A stretch of DNA of 34,673 nt from Thermoleophilaceae bacterium (GCA_030447875.1 JAUJOA010000004.1:71317-105989), one strand, 5' to 3'; numbered from the stretch's first letter, positions 7,446 to 14,840 are shown. Notes: generated by a model not told the origin, from the sequence alone. Made by a program: numbers and translations.

Positions 7446-8297
7446 GTGCCCGGTAGTACAGACCTTGCATCCAGCGATCGCTGGCGTAACTCGCTCAAGC
7501 GCTCGCGTGAGCGCCGCGAGGCGGCCATGCGTGCCGCGAGGCGGCGATTCCGCTCGCGCGGCGCCATGCTGTCCTTCGCCGCCGTGCTCACGCTGACGTC
7601 GGTCAGCGCGCCGCTGGCGGTTGGACACTCGTTTTCGAGCGAGCAGGCGGTGGCCCCCGTCTCATATGCGACCAAGGGCGATCGCGGGCCCGACGTAGCG
7701 ACCGTCCAGGGCGCGCTCGGGATCCCGGCCGACGGGGTCTTCGGCCGCCAGACGTTGCAGGCGGTTCGCGCCTTCCAGGAGCGGAACGGGCTGCTGGTCG
7801 ACGGCGTCGTGGGCCCGCAGACGAGCGCCGCGCTCGGCCTCGGCTCGGTCCCCGCGGTCACTCCCCAACCCGCGCAGCCTGAGCAGCCCGTGCAGCCCGA
7901 GCAGCAGCCGGCCCAGCCCGAGCAGCAGCCGGAGCAGCAGGAGCAGCGACCGGAGCCCCAGAAGCCGGCGAAGCCCCAGCCGGAGCCCGCTCCCGAGCCG
8001 GAGCCGGCACCCGAGCAGTCCTCGGGCGGCCAGAGCTCGTCGAGCGGCGCTTCCTCGAGCGGCGGCGGCTCGTCCACTCCGGGCGTTCTCCAGCGGATTG
8101 CTGAGTGCGAGTCCGGCGGTGACCCGAACGCCGTGAACGGCGAGTACCGCGGCAAGTACCAGTTCACTCAGGAGACATGGGCGGGCGTCGGCGGTTCCGG
8201 CGACCCGGCCGACGCCTCCGAGGCCGAGCAGGACCGCCGTGCCTCGCAGCTGCTGGCTCAGTCGGGCACGTCGCCCTGGGCCAACTGCGCGGGCTGA
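7446..8297 (+). CDS. Rpf-like secreted peptidoglycan hydrolase with PG-binding domain
   Basis: 283 aa, GTG start at 7446 with AAGGAG 5 nt upstream. A basic N-terminus precedes a hydrophobic export segment (about 40-60). Residues about 76-132 are a PG_binding_1 domain (GPDVATVQGALG...DGVFG...VDGVVGPQT). A Pro/Gln/Glu-rich linker (133-190) and a Ser/Gly stretch (191-211) lead to a C-terminal transglycosylase-like Rpf domain (about 213-283) with the CESGG motif (catalytic Glu about 222) and paired Cys221/Cys near WANC expected to form the Rpf disulfide. Rpf enzymes cleave the glycan backbone and promote resuscitation from dormancy. The c-di-AMP riboswitch upstream implies that expression falls when c-di-AMP is high. 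Confidence 0.92.
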   Translation: MPGSTDLASSDRWRNSLKRSRERREAAMRAARRRFRSRGAMLSFAAVLTLTSVSAPLAVGHSFSSEQAVAPVSYATKGDRGPDVATVQGALGIPADGVFGRQTLQAVRAFQERNGLLVDGVVGPQTSAALGLGSVPAVTPQPAQPEQPVQPEQQPAQPEQQPEQQEQRPEPQKPAKPQPEPAPEPEPAPEQSSGGQSSSSGASSSGGGSSTPGVLQRIAECESGGDPNAVNGEYRGKYQFTQETWAGVGGSGDPADASEAEQDRRASQLLAQSGTSPWANCAG

Positions 8298-8330
8298 GCG
8301 CGCTCACTCCGAAGGCCGGTGCCGGCCGGC

Positions 8331-8365
8331 GGCGAGCGATGCTCTTACGAGGGCATCGTCTCGCC
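8331..8365 (+). terminator. Hairpin downstream of the Rpf-like gene
   Basis: GGCGAGCGATGCTC pairs with GGGCATCGTCTCGCC (one bulge) around a TTACGA loop, 33 nt after the stop codon. There is no U-tract, so it may be a terminator or only an mRNA-stabilising stem. A GGCCGGTGCCGGCC palindrome precedes it. Confidence 0.45.
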
Positions 8366-8430
8366 GCCCGCCGCGCCGCGCGCGCGCTGACCGCAAGGAG
8401 ATTGCGGGAGCCCGTCGAACCGGTCGACGT

Positions 8431-8666
8431 ATGAGGTTGCTTTGGGAAGAAAATCTCCTTGGCGCCATCGGCGCCATGATCGTCGCCGCCGTCTCCCTGG
8501 CCATGACCTGGGTCGTCCTCGAGGGCATCATGCGGCTGCCGGGGAGATCTCCGTGGTCTTCGCGGGACTCGCCGCCGTGGCTGTGCTCGAGATGATCAGC
8601 CGCCGCTACTACGCCGACGAGACGGCGTTCAGCAAGAGCGGCGACGGCTCAGCCCGGCTGGGGTAG
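8431..8666 (+). CDS. Small two-helix membrane protein, frameshifted
   Basis: From ATG 8431 the frame reads MRLLWEENLLGAIGAMIVAA... through a first membrane helix to MRLPG, then runs into a nonsensical tail and a stop at 8595. One base inserted at the G4 run 8541-8544 would join this to a second frame reading EISVVFAGLAAVAVLEMISRR, a second helix, then a polar tail ending at 8666. The joined product is about 78 aa with two membrane helices. I recognise no family. The net -1 lesion may be a sequencing error in the G run or a true frameshift. There is no clear ribosome site before the ATG; AAGGAG lies 30 nt upstream. Confidence 0.5.
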
Positions 8667-8702
8667 GCCCCGGCCGGACTCGCGCCGGCGAAGGAGGCGG
8701 GG

Positions 8703-9155
8703 ATGGACGACCCGATGATCGTGACCCCGAGGGTCGCGATCCCGCTCGCCGAGATCGAGCTTCGGGCGAGCCGTTCGTCCGGCCCGGGTGGGCAGCACGC
8801 GAACGTGACTGCCTCGCGCGTCGAGGCGACCTTCGACGTCGCGGGCTCCCGGGCGCTCAGCGAGGCGGACAAGCGGCGCGTGATGTCGCGGGTAGGGCCG
8901 CGCCTCACGGCCGGCGCCCAGGACACGCGCAGTCAGGCGCGCAACCGTGAGCTGGCCCTCGCGCGATTGAGGAGCCGCCTGGCGGCGGCGCTCACGGTTC
9001 GCCGCGCGCGCAAGCCCACGAGGCCGAGCCGGGCGGCGCGAGAGCGCCGGCTCGAGTCGAAGCGGCGAGCCTCGACCATCAAGCGGGGGCGGCGACCCCG
9101 TCGGTCGACGACTGACCCCCGACCCGGCACGGCAATCTGCCCGCCTGTTTGCTGA
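8703..9155 (+). CDS. arfB: ArfB-like peptidyl-tRNA hydrolase (GGQ protein)
   Basis: 150 aa. The class I release-factor GGQ loop is plain (RSSGPGGQHANVTASRVEATFDV, here only noted as RSSGPGGQ at about residues 24-31 followed by H-x-N). The protein lacks the codon-recognition domains of RF1/RF2 and ends in a long basic tail (RRARKPTRPSRAARERR...KRRASTIKRGRR), which in ArfB (YaeJ) inserts into the empty mRNA channel to rescue stalled ribosomes. It has a strong ribosome site (AAGGAGG 5 nt before ATG). Unlike its neighbours on both sides it is intact. Confidence 0.88.
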   Translation: MDDPMIVTPRVAIPLAEIELRASRSSGPGGQHANVTASRVEATFDVAGSRALSEADKRRVMSRVGPRLTAGAQDTRSQARNRELALARLRSRLAAALTVRRARKPTRPSRAARERRLESKRRASTIKRGRRPRRSTTDPRPGTAICPPVC

Positions 9156-9198
9156 TTACGCTGGTGACCTCATTCGGCGAGAGAGGGAAAGGGCTTCG

Positions 9199-9803
9199 AT
9201 GACCGGACGTACCCAGAGGATCGCGCTGCTGGGCTGCCTGAGCGTGCTCGTCGCCGGGGCCGCCGCTCAGCCGGCCGGAGCGGCTCCAACATGCGACGGC
9301 AAGCGCGCCGACATCGTGCGCGGTGACGGCGACAACACCGTCTTCGGCACGTCCGGGAACGACGTGATCGTGCTCCGGGGCGGCGACGACGTGGTGGACG
9401 GTCGCGGGGGTAGGGACCGCATCTGCGGCGGCGACGGCCGCGACGACCTGTTCGGCAGCAGGGCGCCGATGTGCTGCTCGGCGGAGGCGGCCGCGACGAC
9501 CTGATGGGCAACGCCGGGGAGGACGAGCTGAAGGGCGGCGCCGGAAACGACGACCTCTTCGGCCAGCAGGGGGCCGATCGCCTCGTGGCTTCCGGAGGCA
9601 GGGACGCCCTGGTCGGCTCGGACGGCAGCGACACGCTCTCAGGCGGTGACCGGGACGACGAGCTCTTCGGCGGCCCCGATCCCGACGCCCTCGACGGAGG
9701 CAGAGGCGATGACCTCTGCAGGGGCGCCGGCCCGAACGGCCCGGCAGCGCTGCCCAAGGGCGACACGGCGGAGCGGTGCGAGAAGACGAGCGGCATTCCA
9801 TAG
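9199..9803 (+). CDS. Secreted RTX-repeat calcium-binding protein, frameshifted
   Basis: The first frame (from ATG 9199) gives a signal peptide (about residues 1-28, cleaved near AGA-AP) and several RTX-like units (GDGDNTVFGTSGNDVIV, RGGDDVVDG). At about 9454-9463 the frame is lost; one inserted base would restore GADVLLGGGGRDDLMGNAG and continue through about eight more GGxGxDxL-type nonapeptides to a stop at 9803. The joined protein is about 201 aa with Cys pairs near both ends. RTX nonapeptides form calcium-loaded beta rolls in secreted proteins. No catalytic domain is present, so it is a stand-alone repeat protein. The lesion is a net -1. Confidence 0.7.
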
Positions 9804-9843
9804 CCGCGCCCGTCGAGGAGGACGCTGAGCCGCAAGGGCTGAG

Positions 9844-9916
9844 AGCGGACGACGGGTCTCGAACCCGCGACCTCGAGCTTGGGAAGCTCGCGCTCTACCA
9901 GCTGAGCTACGTCCGC
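9844..9916 (-). tRNA. tRNA-Gly (anticodon CCC)
   Basis: A complete cloverleaf on the minus strand: acceptor GCGGACG/CGTCCGC, D arm with AGCTCAGCTGGTAGAGC, anticodon stem CGAGC/GCTCG with loop TTCCCAA, T arm GCGGG-TTCGAGA-CCCGT and discriminator T. Anticodon CCC reads GGG glycine codons. The CCA end is not encoded. It is fully paired although genes on both sides carry lesions. Confidence 0.95.
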
Positions 9917-9924
9917 GTGCGGCC

Positions 9925-9930
9925 ATTCTA
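9925..9930 (-). promoter_or_regulatory. Putative -10 box of tRNA-Gly
   Basis: TAGAAT on the minus strand, 8 nt before the first base of the tRNA. The -35 is weak. Confidence 0.4.
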
Positions 9931-9964
9931 AGTGGTCGCCACCAGAAGTTCGGTCGATGGCGCC

Positions 9965-10530
9965 TCAGGCCCGCGGGCGTTCGTTGACGCGGCGGATCCA
10001 GTCGGCGAGCCGGGGGTGGGTTTCTTGGAGTTGTTGGTGTTCGTCGAGGATGCGGTGGAAGAGCTCGTCGTCGGCCGGGTCGCGGAAGAGTGCGTACTTG
10101 AGGAAGGGAAAGGCGGCGCAGTCGGCCGCGGAGAAGTCTGTGCCCATCAGGTGGTCTCGGCCGGCGAGCATCGCTTCGAAGCGGTCGAGCGTGCCGCCAT
10201 CTCACCCGCGAGCGCGGTCATCCGCTCGTGATCCGGTCCGGGAGCTCGGCCTCGATCTCGTTGGGCGCCCGCTTCCAGACCTGGTTGAACCAGTCGATGA
10301 AGATGAGCATCTCGGCGTGACGCGCCTCATCCGCAGGGTCGACCAGATGGTGCCGTTGTCGTCGATGACCGGGTCGTAGCGCGGTCTGTAGTCGATGAAG
10401 CGGACGATCTCCATCGAGTCGACCCATCGTCGCTGGCCGCGATCGTGTAGTCGATACTCGACCGCGATCTTCGTGCCAGGGACACGCGCTCCACGTTCGT
10501 CGAGAACGGGGCGCGGTAGAGCCGAATCAC
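9965..10530 (-). pseudogene. Glutathione S-transferase-like gene with several lesions
   Basis: Pieces of one GST-fold protein are spread over three frames: VIRLYRAPFSTNVERVSLA (thioredoxin-like beta1-alpha1, from GTG 10530), then KIAVEYRL, then DPVIDDNGTI (the cis-Pro region), then DEARHAEMLIFIDWFNQVWK (alpha-helical domain), then GTLDRFEAMLAGRDHLMG and FSAADCAAFPFLKYAL to the stop at 9965. At least three frame changes are needed, and the segment between the VIDDNGT strand and the helical domain is too short (roughly 20-30 residues missing), as is part of the region near 10200-10220. Multiple lesions including missing segments argue for a real pseudogene more than for single read errors, though misassembly is possible. 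Confidence 0.7.
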
Positions 10531-10687
10531 CGGCGGGAGGCTACGGGCGTCGGCGAGCCTCGAATCTGGCGCTCGCTCGTGTGTCGACTCGCGCGATCGA
10601 CGTGATGGTCCGTCAAACGGTTTGGCGAGCGGTCGAGACGAGCAGGTGCGTTCGGCCACTCGGCGCCCGCCCGGGAGTTCACCCTTG
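10531..10687. other. Degenerate intergenic region between GST pseudogene and tlpA-like gene
   Basis: About 160 bp without an intact gene. One frame (about 10602-10700) spells APAREFTLDGSRELS, which resembles the first strand of a TlpA domain but lies before the predicted membrane anchor. Confidence 0.4.
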
Positions 10688-11178
10688 ATGGCAGCCGTGA
10701 GCTCTCCCCATCCCGCTGGCCGCGATCGACCCTCGCGCTCGTCGCGTTGCTCGCCTACGGGCTCGCTGACGCGCGACGGGATTCCTGGCGAGCGGCAGCG
10801 TGAGTTGGTCGGCGGCCTCACTTCCGCGGCCAGGTGGTGGTCCTCAACTACTGGGCATCCTGGTGTGAGCCCTGCCGCCAGGAGTCGCCGCTCCTCCAGC
10901 GCTGGCACGAGCGCATGAAGTCACAGGGAGGCACGGTCGTGGGCGTCGACGTGAACGACGTGACCTCGGACGCGCAGGAGTTCATCCGTGAGTTCCGGCT
11001 CACCTACCCGATGCTCCGCGACGACGACGGAGAGACCCAGGCCGAGTTCGGCGTGGTTGCCTACCCCGAGACCGTCGTGATCGATCGTCAGGGCCGCATC
11101 ACCGCCCTCAGGCGCGGCCCGGTCGACGAGCAGTTCCTCCGCAGCGAGGTGCTGCCGCTCCTCGAGGAGCCGGCGTGA
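10688..11178 (+). pseudogene. TlpA/CcmG-like thiol-disulfide oxidoreductase with damaged 5' end
   Basis: The intact part begins near GTG 10834 and gives 114 residues of a TlpA/ResA/CcmG thioredoxin fold: VVVLNYWASWCEPCRQESP with the WCxxC redox site, then VVGVDVNDV, FRLTYPMLRDDDGE, and the cis-Pro strand VVAYPETVVIDRQGRI. CcmG-type proteins reduce the apocytochrome CxxCH cysteines. A full protein needs a signal anchor; the anchor-like TLALVALLAYGLA occurs in one frame after ATG 10688, a linker-like GERQRELVGG in another, and HFRGQ joins the core in a third. So the 5' end has two or three frame changes. The stop overlaps ccmH by 4 bp, confirming an operon. If the lesions are real the product would be a cytoplasmic, probably useless fragment. 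Confidence 0.65.
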
Positions 11179-11654
11179 TCCGGCGCGGCGTCACCGTCCT
11201 CTTCGCCGTCGCGCTGCTCGTGTTCCCCGCGGCCGCCGCTGCGCAGTGCCCGCAGACGAGCGTGGCCGACGTGGAGGACGAGGTCATGTGCCCCGTCTGC
11301 GGCACCCCGCTGGCGCTCGCCACGGAGGCGCCGCAGGCCAACCGCGAGCGCGAGTTCATCCTCGGCCTCGTGGAGCAGTGCAAGTCAAAGGACGAGATCA
11401 AGGCCGCCCTGGTGGCGGAGTTCGGCGACCGCGTGTTGGCGCTTCCCGACGACGACGGCTTCAACGCCGCCGCCTACCTCGTTCCCGCGCTGGCCGCGGT
11501 GCTCGCGGCGCTCGGCCTGGCCATGGCGATCGTACGCTGGCGGCGAGCGCGACCGGCGGGGGCGGGCAGCCACCCGGACCTTGACCAGCCGGCCGCCTCC
11601 GGCCCGGAGGACTCCGCCCGCCTCGAGGCCGATCTCAGGCGCTACGACCTCTAG
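11175..11654 (+). CDS. ccmH: CcmH-like cytochrome c maturation protein
   Basis: 159 aa, GTG 11175 overlapping the upstream stop. An N-terminal signal (about residues 5-23) leads to a short periplasmic domain carrying the CPVC redox pair (Cys39/Cys42, variant of the LRCxxC motif) and the family helices around REREFILGLVEQCKSKDEIKAALVAEFGDRVLALP. A membrane helix (about 97-120) and a polar cytoplasmic tail follow. CcmH reduces apocytochrome cysteines and works with CcmF in heme ligation. The second gene of the plus-strand ccm operon; ccdA starts 2 bp after its stop. Confidence 0.92.
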   Translation: MIRRGVTVLFAVALLVFPAAAAAQCPQTSVADVEDEVMCPVCGTPLALATEAPQANREREFILGLVEQCKSKDEIKAALVAEFGDRVLALPDDDGFNAAAYLVPALAAVLAALGLAMAIVRWRRARPAGAGSHPDLDQPAASGPEDSARLEADLRRYDL

Positions 11655-11656
11655 CA

Positions 11657-12400
11657 ATGGGCGCCGGCGTCGACACGACCGTGGTGGCCGCCTTCGCCGT
11701 CGGCCTGATCTCGTTCGTGTCGCCGTGCGTGCTCCCGCTGGTGCCGGGCTACCTCTCGGCCATATCCGGCGTGTCGTTCGCCGACCTCGAGCAGGGGCGG
11801 GACAGACGCAAGGTGCTCGCCCCGGCTCTCCTCTTCTGCCTGTCGTTCACCGTGATGTTCATGGCGCTCGGCATGACGGCCACCGGCCTCGGCCAGACGC
11901 TCCAGGAGAACCGGCTGCTCCTCCGGCAGGTCGCCGGCGTTGTGATCGTCGTGATGGGCGTCCTCTTCATCCTCACGCTGCTGCTTCCGCGGCTGAACCG
12001 CGAGTGGCGTCCGCAGGCGCTGCTGGGACGCGCGTCGACCGGCGGGCCGATCGTGGCCGGCGTCGCCTTCGCGATCGCCTGGCTGCCCTGCACGGGACCG
12101 ACGCTCGGGGCGATCCTCACCGCCGCGGGCACCGAGTCGACGGTCGGTCAGGGGGCGCTTCTGCTCGCCTTCTACGCCGCCGGGCTGGCGGTGCCATTCA
12201 TCCTCAGCGCACTCGCCTTCTCCTCCGTGACGGGCATCTTTCGCTTCTTCCGCGATCACTTCGCTGCGATCACGGTGGTCTCAGGGATCGTGCTCGTGGC
12301 GATGGGCGTGCTGCTCTACACGAACGAGCTGACTCGCCTGAACGGCGAGGCGCTCTCGCTCATGGACGACCTCGGCATCAACTTCTTCAGCGACGTCTAG
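11657..12400 (+). CDS. ccdA: CcdA/DsbD-type transmembrane electron carrier
   Basis: 247 aa, six membrane helices. CcdA moves electrons from cytoplasmic thioredoxin across the membrane to TlpA/CcmG and CcmH. The two redox cysteines lie in the expected proline-flanked sites: SPCVLPLVPGY in helix 1 (Cys about 24) and LPCTGPTLG in helix 4. It starts 2 bp after the ccmH stop and converges on argS, whose restored stop is only 5 bp away. It closes the tlpA-ccmH-ccdA half of the split cytochrome c locus. Confidence 0.95.
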   Translation: MGAGVDTTVVAAFAVGLISFVSPCVLPLVPGYLSAISGVSFADLEQGRDRRKVLAPALLFCLSFTVMFMALGMTATGLGQTLQENRLLLRQVAGVVIVVMGVLFILTLLLPRLNREWRPQALLGRASTGGPIVAGVAFAIAWLPCTGPTLGAILTAAGTESTVGQGALLLAFYAAGLAVPFILSALAFSSVTGIFRFFRDHFAAITVVSGIVLVAMGVLLYTNELTRLNGEALSLMDDLGINFFSDV

Positions 12401-12405
12401 GTCCG

Positions 12406-14033
12406 CTACATCCGCTGGGGTGCCGAGACGCCCAGCAGATCGAGCGCCCTGGCGATCACCCGCATCGCCTGGAGACTGAGCGCGATTCGAAGATCCTCGT
12501 CGCCTCCTCCTCGGCGGCTCCGACCACCCGGCAGTCGCGGTAGAAGGCGGAGAAGTCCTGGGCCACGTCGTGGGCGTAGGTCGTGAATCGGTGCGGCGCT
12601 CTTCGCTCGGCCGCCGTCCGGACCTCGTCGGGCAGCTCGAGCAGCCGCTTCAGGAGCGCGCGCGCCGAGGGGTGAAGCTGCTCGTGGCTCGCTCGGATGT
12701 CGGCTGCCAGCGCGCGGTCGAGGCGCTCATCGCCCGCCTTCCGCAGGATGCTGGCGATCCGCGCGTGCGCGTACTGCACGTAATAGACGGGGTTCTCCTG
12801 ACTCTGCTCACGCGCCAGCGAGAGGTCGAGGTCCGCAGTCGTGTCGTGGCTTCGCTGGAGCAGAAAGAAGCGCGCCGCGTCCACTCCGATGTCGTCGATC
12901 AGCTCGTCGAGCGTGACGAACTCGCCCTCGCGCTTAGACATCTGCACGCGACGGCCGTGCTCCAAGAGGTTCACGAGCTGCATGATCAGGAGCTCGAGGC
13001 GCTCGGGGTCGCCACCCAACGCCTGCCAGGCCGCCGCCATCCGCCGCACGTATCCGTGGTGATCGGCGCCGAGCACGTCGATCGACCGGTCGTAGCCGCG
13101 CTCGAGCTTGTCCTCGTGGTAGGCGATGTCGGACGCGAAGTAGGTGAACTCGCCGGAGGAGCGCATGAGAACGCGGTCCTTGTCGTCGCCGAAGGTCGAC
13201 GTACGCAGCCAGACCGCCCCCTCGAGCGGGTAGACGTGCTCGCGCTCCTCGAGCAGGCGGAGCGCGCCTTCGGTCGCATCCCTCTCGTAGAGCGAGCGCT
13301 CCGAGAAGAAGCGGTCGAACGACACGCGGAAGCGCTCGAGGCTGGCGCGAACGCCCTCGATCATCAGCTTGACGCCCTCGCGAGCGAGCTCGTCGGACTC
13401 GCCGTTGGCGGCGCCCGGGATGCGCCCGGCGAGCTCGGTGACGTACGCCCCGCGATACCCGTCCTCCGGGGGCTCCTCGCCGCGCGCGCGGGCGCGAATC
13501 GACTCGCCGAAGCGCAGCACCTGAGTGCCGTGGTCGTTCACGTAGTACTCGCGCTCCACGGCGTGGCCGGCCAGCGCCAGGATCCGGCAGAGCGAGTCGC
13601 CGTACGCGGCGTGGCGCCCGCTCGCGACGGTGAGCGGTCCGGTCGGGTTGGCGCTCACGAACTCGACCAGAATGCGCTCGGCGGGCTCCGCGCCGCCCCG
13701 TCCGAACTCCTCCCCGGCGCGGACCATCCGCGCCAAGGCCCCCCGGTACCAGTCATCCGACATGAACAGGTTCAGGAAGCCCGGGCCCGCGACCTCCGCC
13801 CGGTCGAGCTCCCCGCCGAGCCGCTCCGAGAGCACCGCCCCGAGGCGCTCGGCCACCGCCCGCGGTGACTCGCCGAGAGCCGGGGCGAGCAGCATCGCGG
13901 CGTTCGTGGAGAAGTCCCCGAAATCAGCCCGCGGCGGCCGCTCGAGCCCCGGCTCACCGGCCGGTCCGCCTCCGCGAAGCGCCGCCGACGCCTCGGTGAC
14001 GGCGGCGCGCAGATCGGCGATCGGATCGATCAC
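12406..14033 (-). CDS. argS: Arginyl-tRNA synthetase, frameshifted near the C-terminus
   Basis: Class I synthetase charging tRNA-Arg. Visible parts: N-terminal additional domain (ADFGDFSTNAAMLLA), catalytic core VEFVSANPTGPLTVASGR, YVNDHG, ADHHGYVRR, KMSKS loop as QMSKREGEF, and the DALR anticodon domain (YVQYAHARIASILRKA). The HIGH signature reads TVAS at about residues 135-138. As given, the frame is lost at about 12499-12512 and stops at 12456 after 525 residues; one inserted base there restores DEDLRIALSLQAMRVIARAL and the family ending GVSAPQRM with a stop at 12406 (542 aa). Start GTG 14033 has no clear ribosome site. rlmH lies 42 bp upstream on the same strand with a heptamer repeat between. 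Confidence 0.9.
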
Positions 14034-14043
14034 CGACTCGATG

Positions 14044-14071
14044 CTGCCATCTGCCGTCTGCGATCTGCCAT
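14044..14071. repeat. Four tandem heptamers between rlmH and argS
   Basis: CTGCCAT, CTGCCGT, CTGCGAT, CTGCCAT at 14044-14050, 14051-14057, 14058-14064 and 14065-14071. On the transcribed (minus) strand this is a GGCAGAT-type repeat filling most of the 42-bp gap. Confidence 0.75.
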
Positions 14072-14075
14072 CCGG

Positions 14076-14483
14076 TTAGTAGTGATACGGCTCGTGGGCG
14101 AGGATCTTGTGCGCCCTGTAGAGCTGCTCGAGCAGCATGACGCGCGCGAGCTGGTGCGGGAGGGTCATCGGCCCGAACGAGAGTCGCAGGTCGCAGCCGT
14201 CCAGGTTGAGACCGCGCGGGCCGCCAACCACGAAGCACAGGTCGCGTCCCGACTGGCGCCGAGCCTCGAGGAACTCGCTCAGCTGGACCGAGTCGAGCGC
14301 CTCCCCGTCCGATGCGAGCAGGCAGACGAACGCCCGGTCGGGGATCCGACCGCTCACCTTCTCGTCCTCGCGCACCTCGATCAGCTCGAGCCGGGTATGC
14401 CGAGCGAGGAGCTTCTGGTAGTGCTGGACGTCGTCCGCGAAGGGCGGGCGAAGGCGCCCGACGGCTAGAACGATGGTGCGCAT
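14076..14483 (-). CDS. rlmH: 23S rRNA pseudouridine1915 N3-methyltransferase RlmH
   Basis: 135 aa. RlmH is a SPOUT methyltransferase acting on assembled 70S ribosomes at the decoding centre. Visible family features are the N-terminal MRTIVLAVGRL strand, the SAM-binding knot with FVVGGPRGLN and LRLSFGPMTLPHQLARV, and the C-terminal EQLYRAHKILAHEPYHY signature. I start at ATG 14483, which matches the family length; the open frame extends further upstream but has no homology there. It is divergent from the DUF3467 gene (51 bp) and upstream of argS. Confidence 0.93.
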   Translation of the reverse strand: MRTIVLAVGRLRPPFADDVQHYQKLLARHTRLELIEVREDEKVSGRIPDRAFVCLLASDGEALDSVQLSEFLEARRQSGRDLCFVVGGPRGLNLDGCDLRLSFGPMTLPHQLARVMLLEQLYRAHKILAHEPYHY

Positions 14484-14522
14484 CGAGGTTGCGCCGGAAC
14501 GTGGCCGCCCCGGCTCGGCTGC

Positions 14523-14528
14523 GATACT
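14523..14528 (+). promoter_or_regulatory. Putative -10 box giving a leaderless DUF3467 mRNA
   Basis: GATACT ends 6 nt before GTG 14535, so the start codon would itself be +1. There is no ribosome site. Confidence 0.5.
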
Positions 14529-14534
14529 AGACCC

Positions 14535-14825
14535 GTGGCCGAGGAGCGACCGGAGCGCCAGCTCAACATCCACACCTCTCCGGAGGTGATGGCCGGCGTG
14601 TACTCGAACTTCGCCAACGTGAGTCACTCCGACTACGAGTTCACCGTCACCTTCGCCCGCGTCGATCACGAGGTCGACGAGGAGGAGGTGCCGGGAGTCG
14701 TGGTGTCCCGCGTCAGCCTCTCACCGAGGTTCATGCGCGAGCTGATCGACGCGATGGAGGATCAGTACTCGAAGTGGCGGACGAGCGAGGGCATCAAGAA
14801 CCTGCCCGAGACGCCCGACGAGTAA
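14535..14825 (+). CDS. DUF3467 family protein
   Basis: 96 aa, GTG start. The sequence matches the small DUF3467 fold: QLNIHTSPEVMAGVYSNFA, followed by a strand with DYEFTVTFARV, an acidic insert (DHEVDEEEVPG), VVSRVSLSPRFMRELIDAMED and a polar tail. The function of the family is unknown; it is widespread in actinobacteria and other phyla as a short cytosolic protein. Expression is probably leaderless. It converges on the M48 protease gene (15 bp gap). Confidence 0.85.
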   Translation: MAEERPERQLNIHTSPEVMAGVYSNFANVSHSDYEFTVTFARVDHEVDEEEVPGVVVSRVSLSPRFMRELIDAMEDQYSKWRTSEGIKNLPETPDE

Positions 14826-14840
14826 CGGCCGCCTGCCGCT

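Noticed and set aside
12570-13868. Long plus-strand open frame opposite argS
   Set aside because: Antisense shadow; argS motifs on the other strand are unmistakable.
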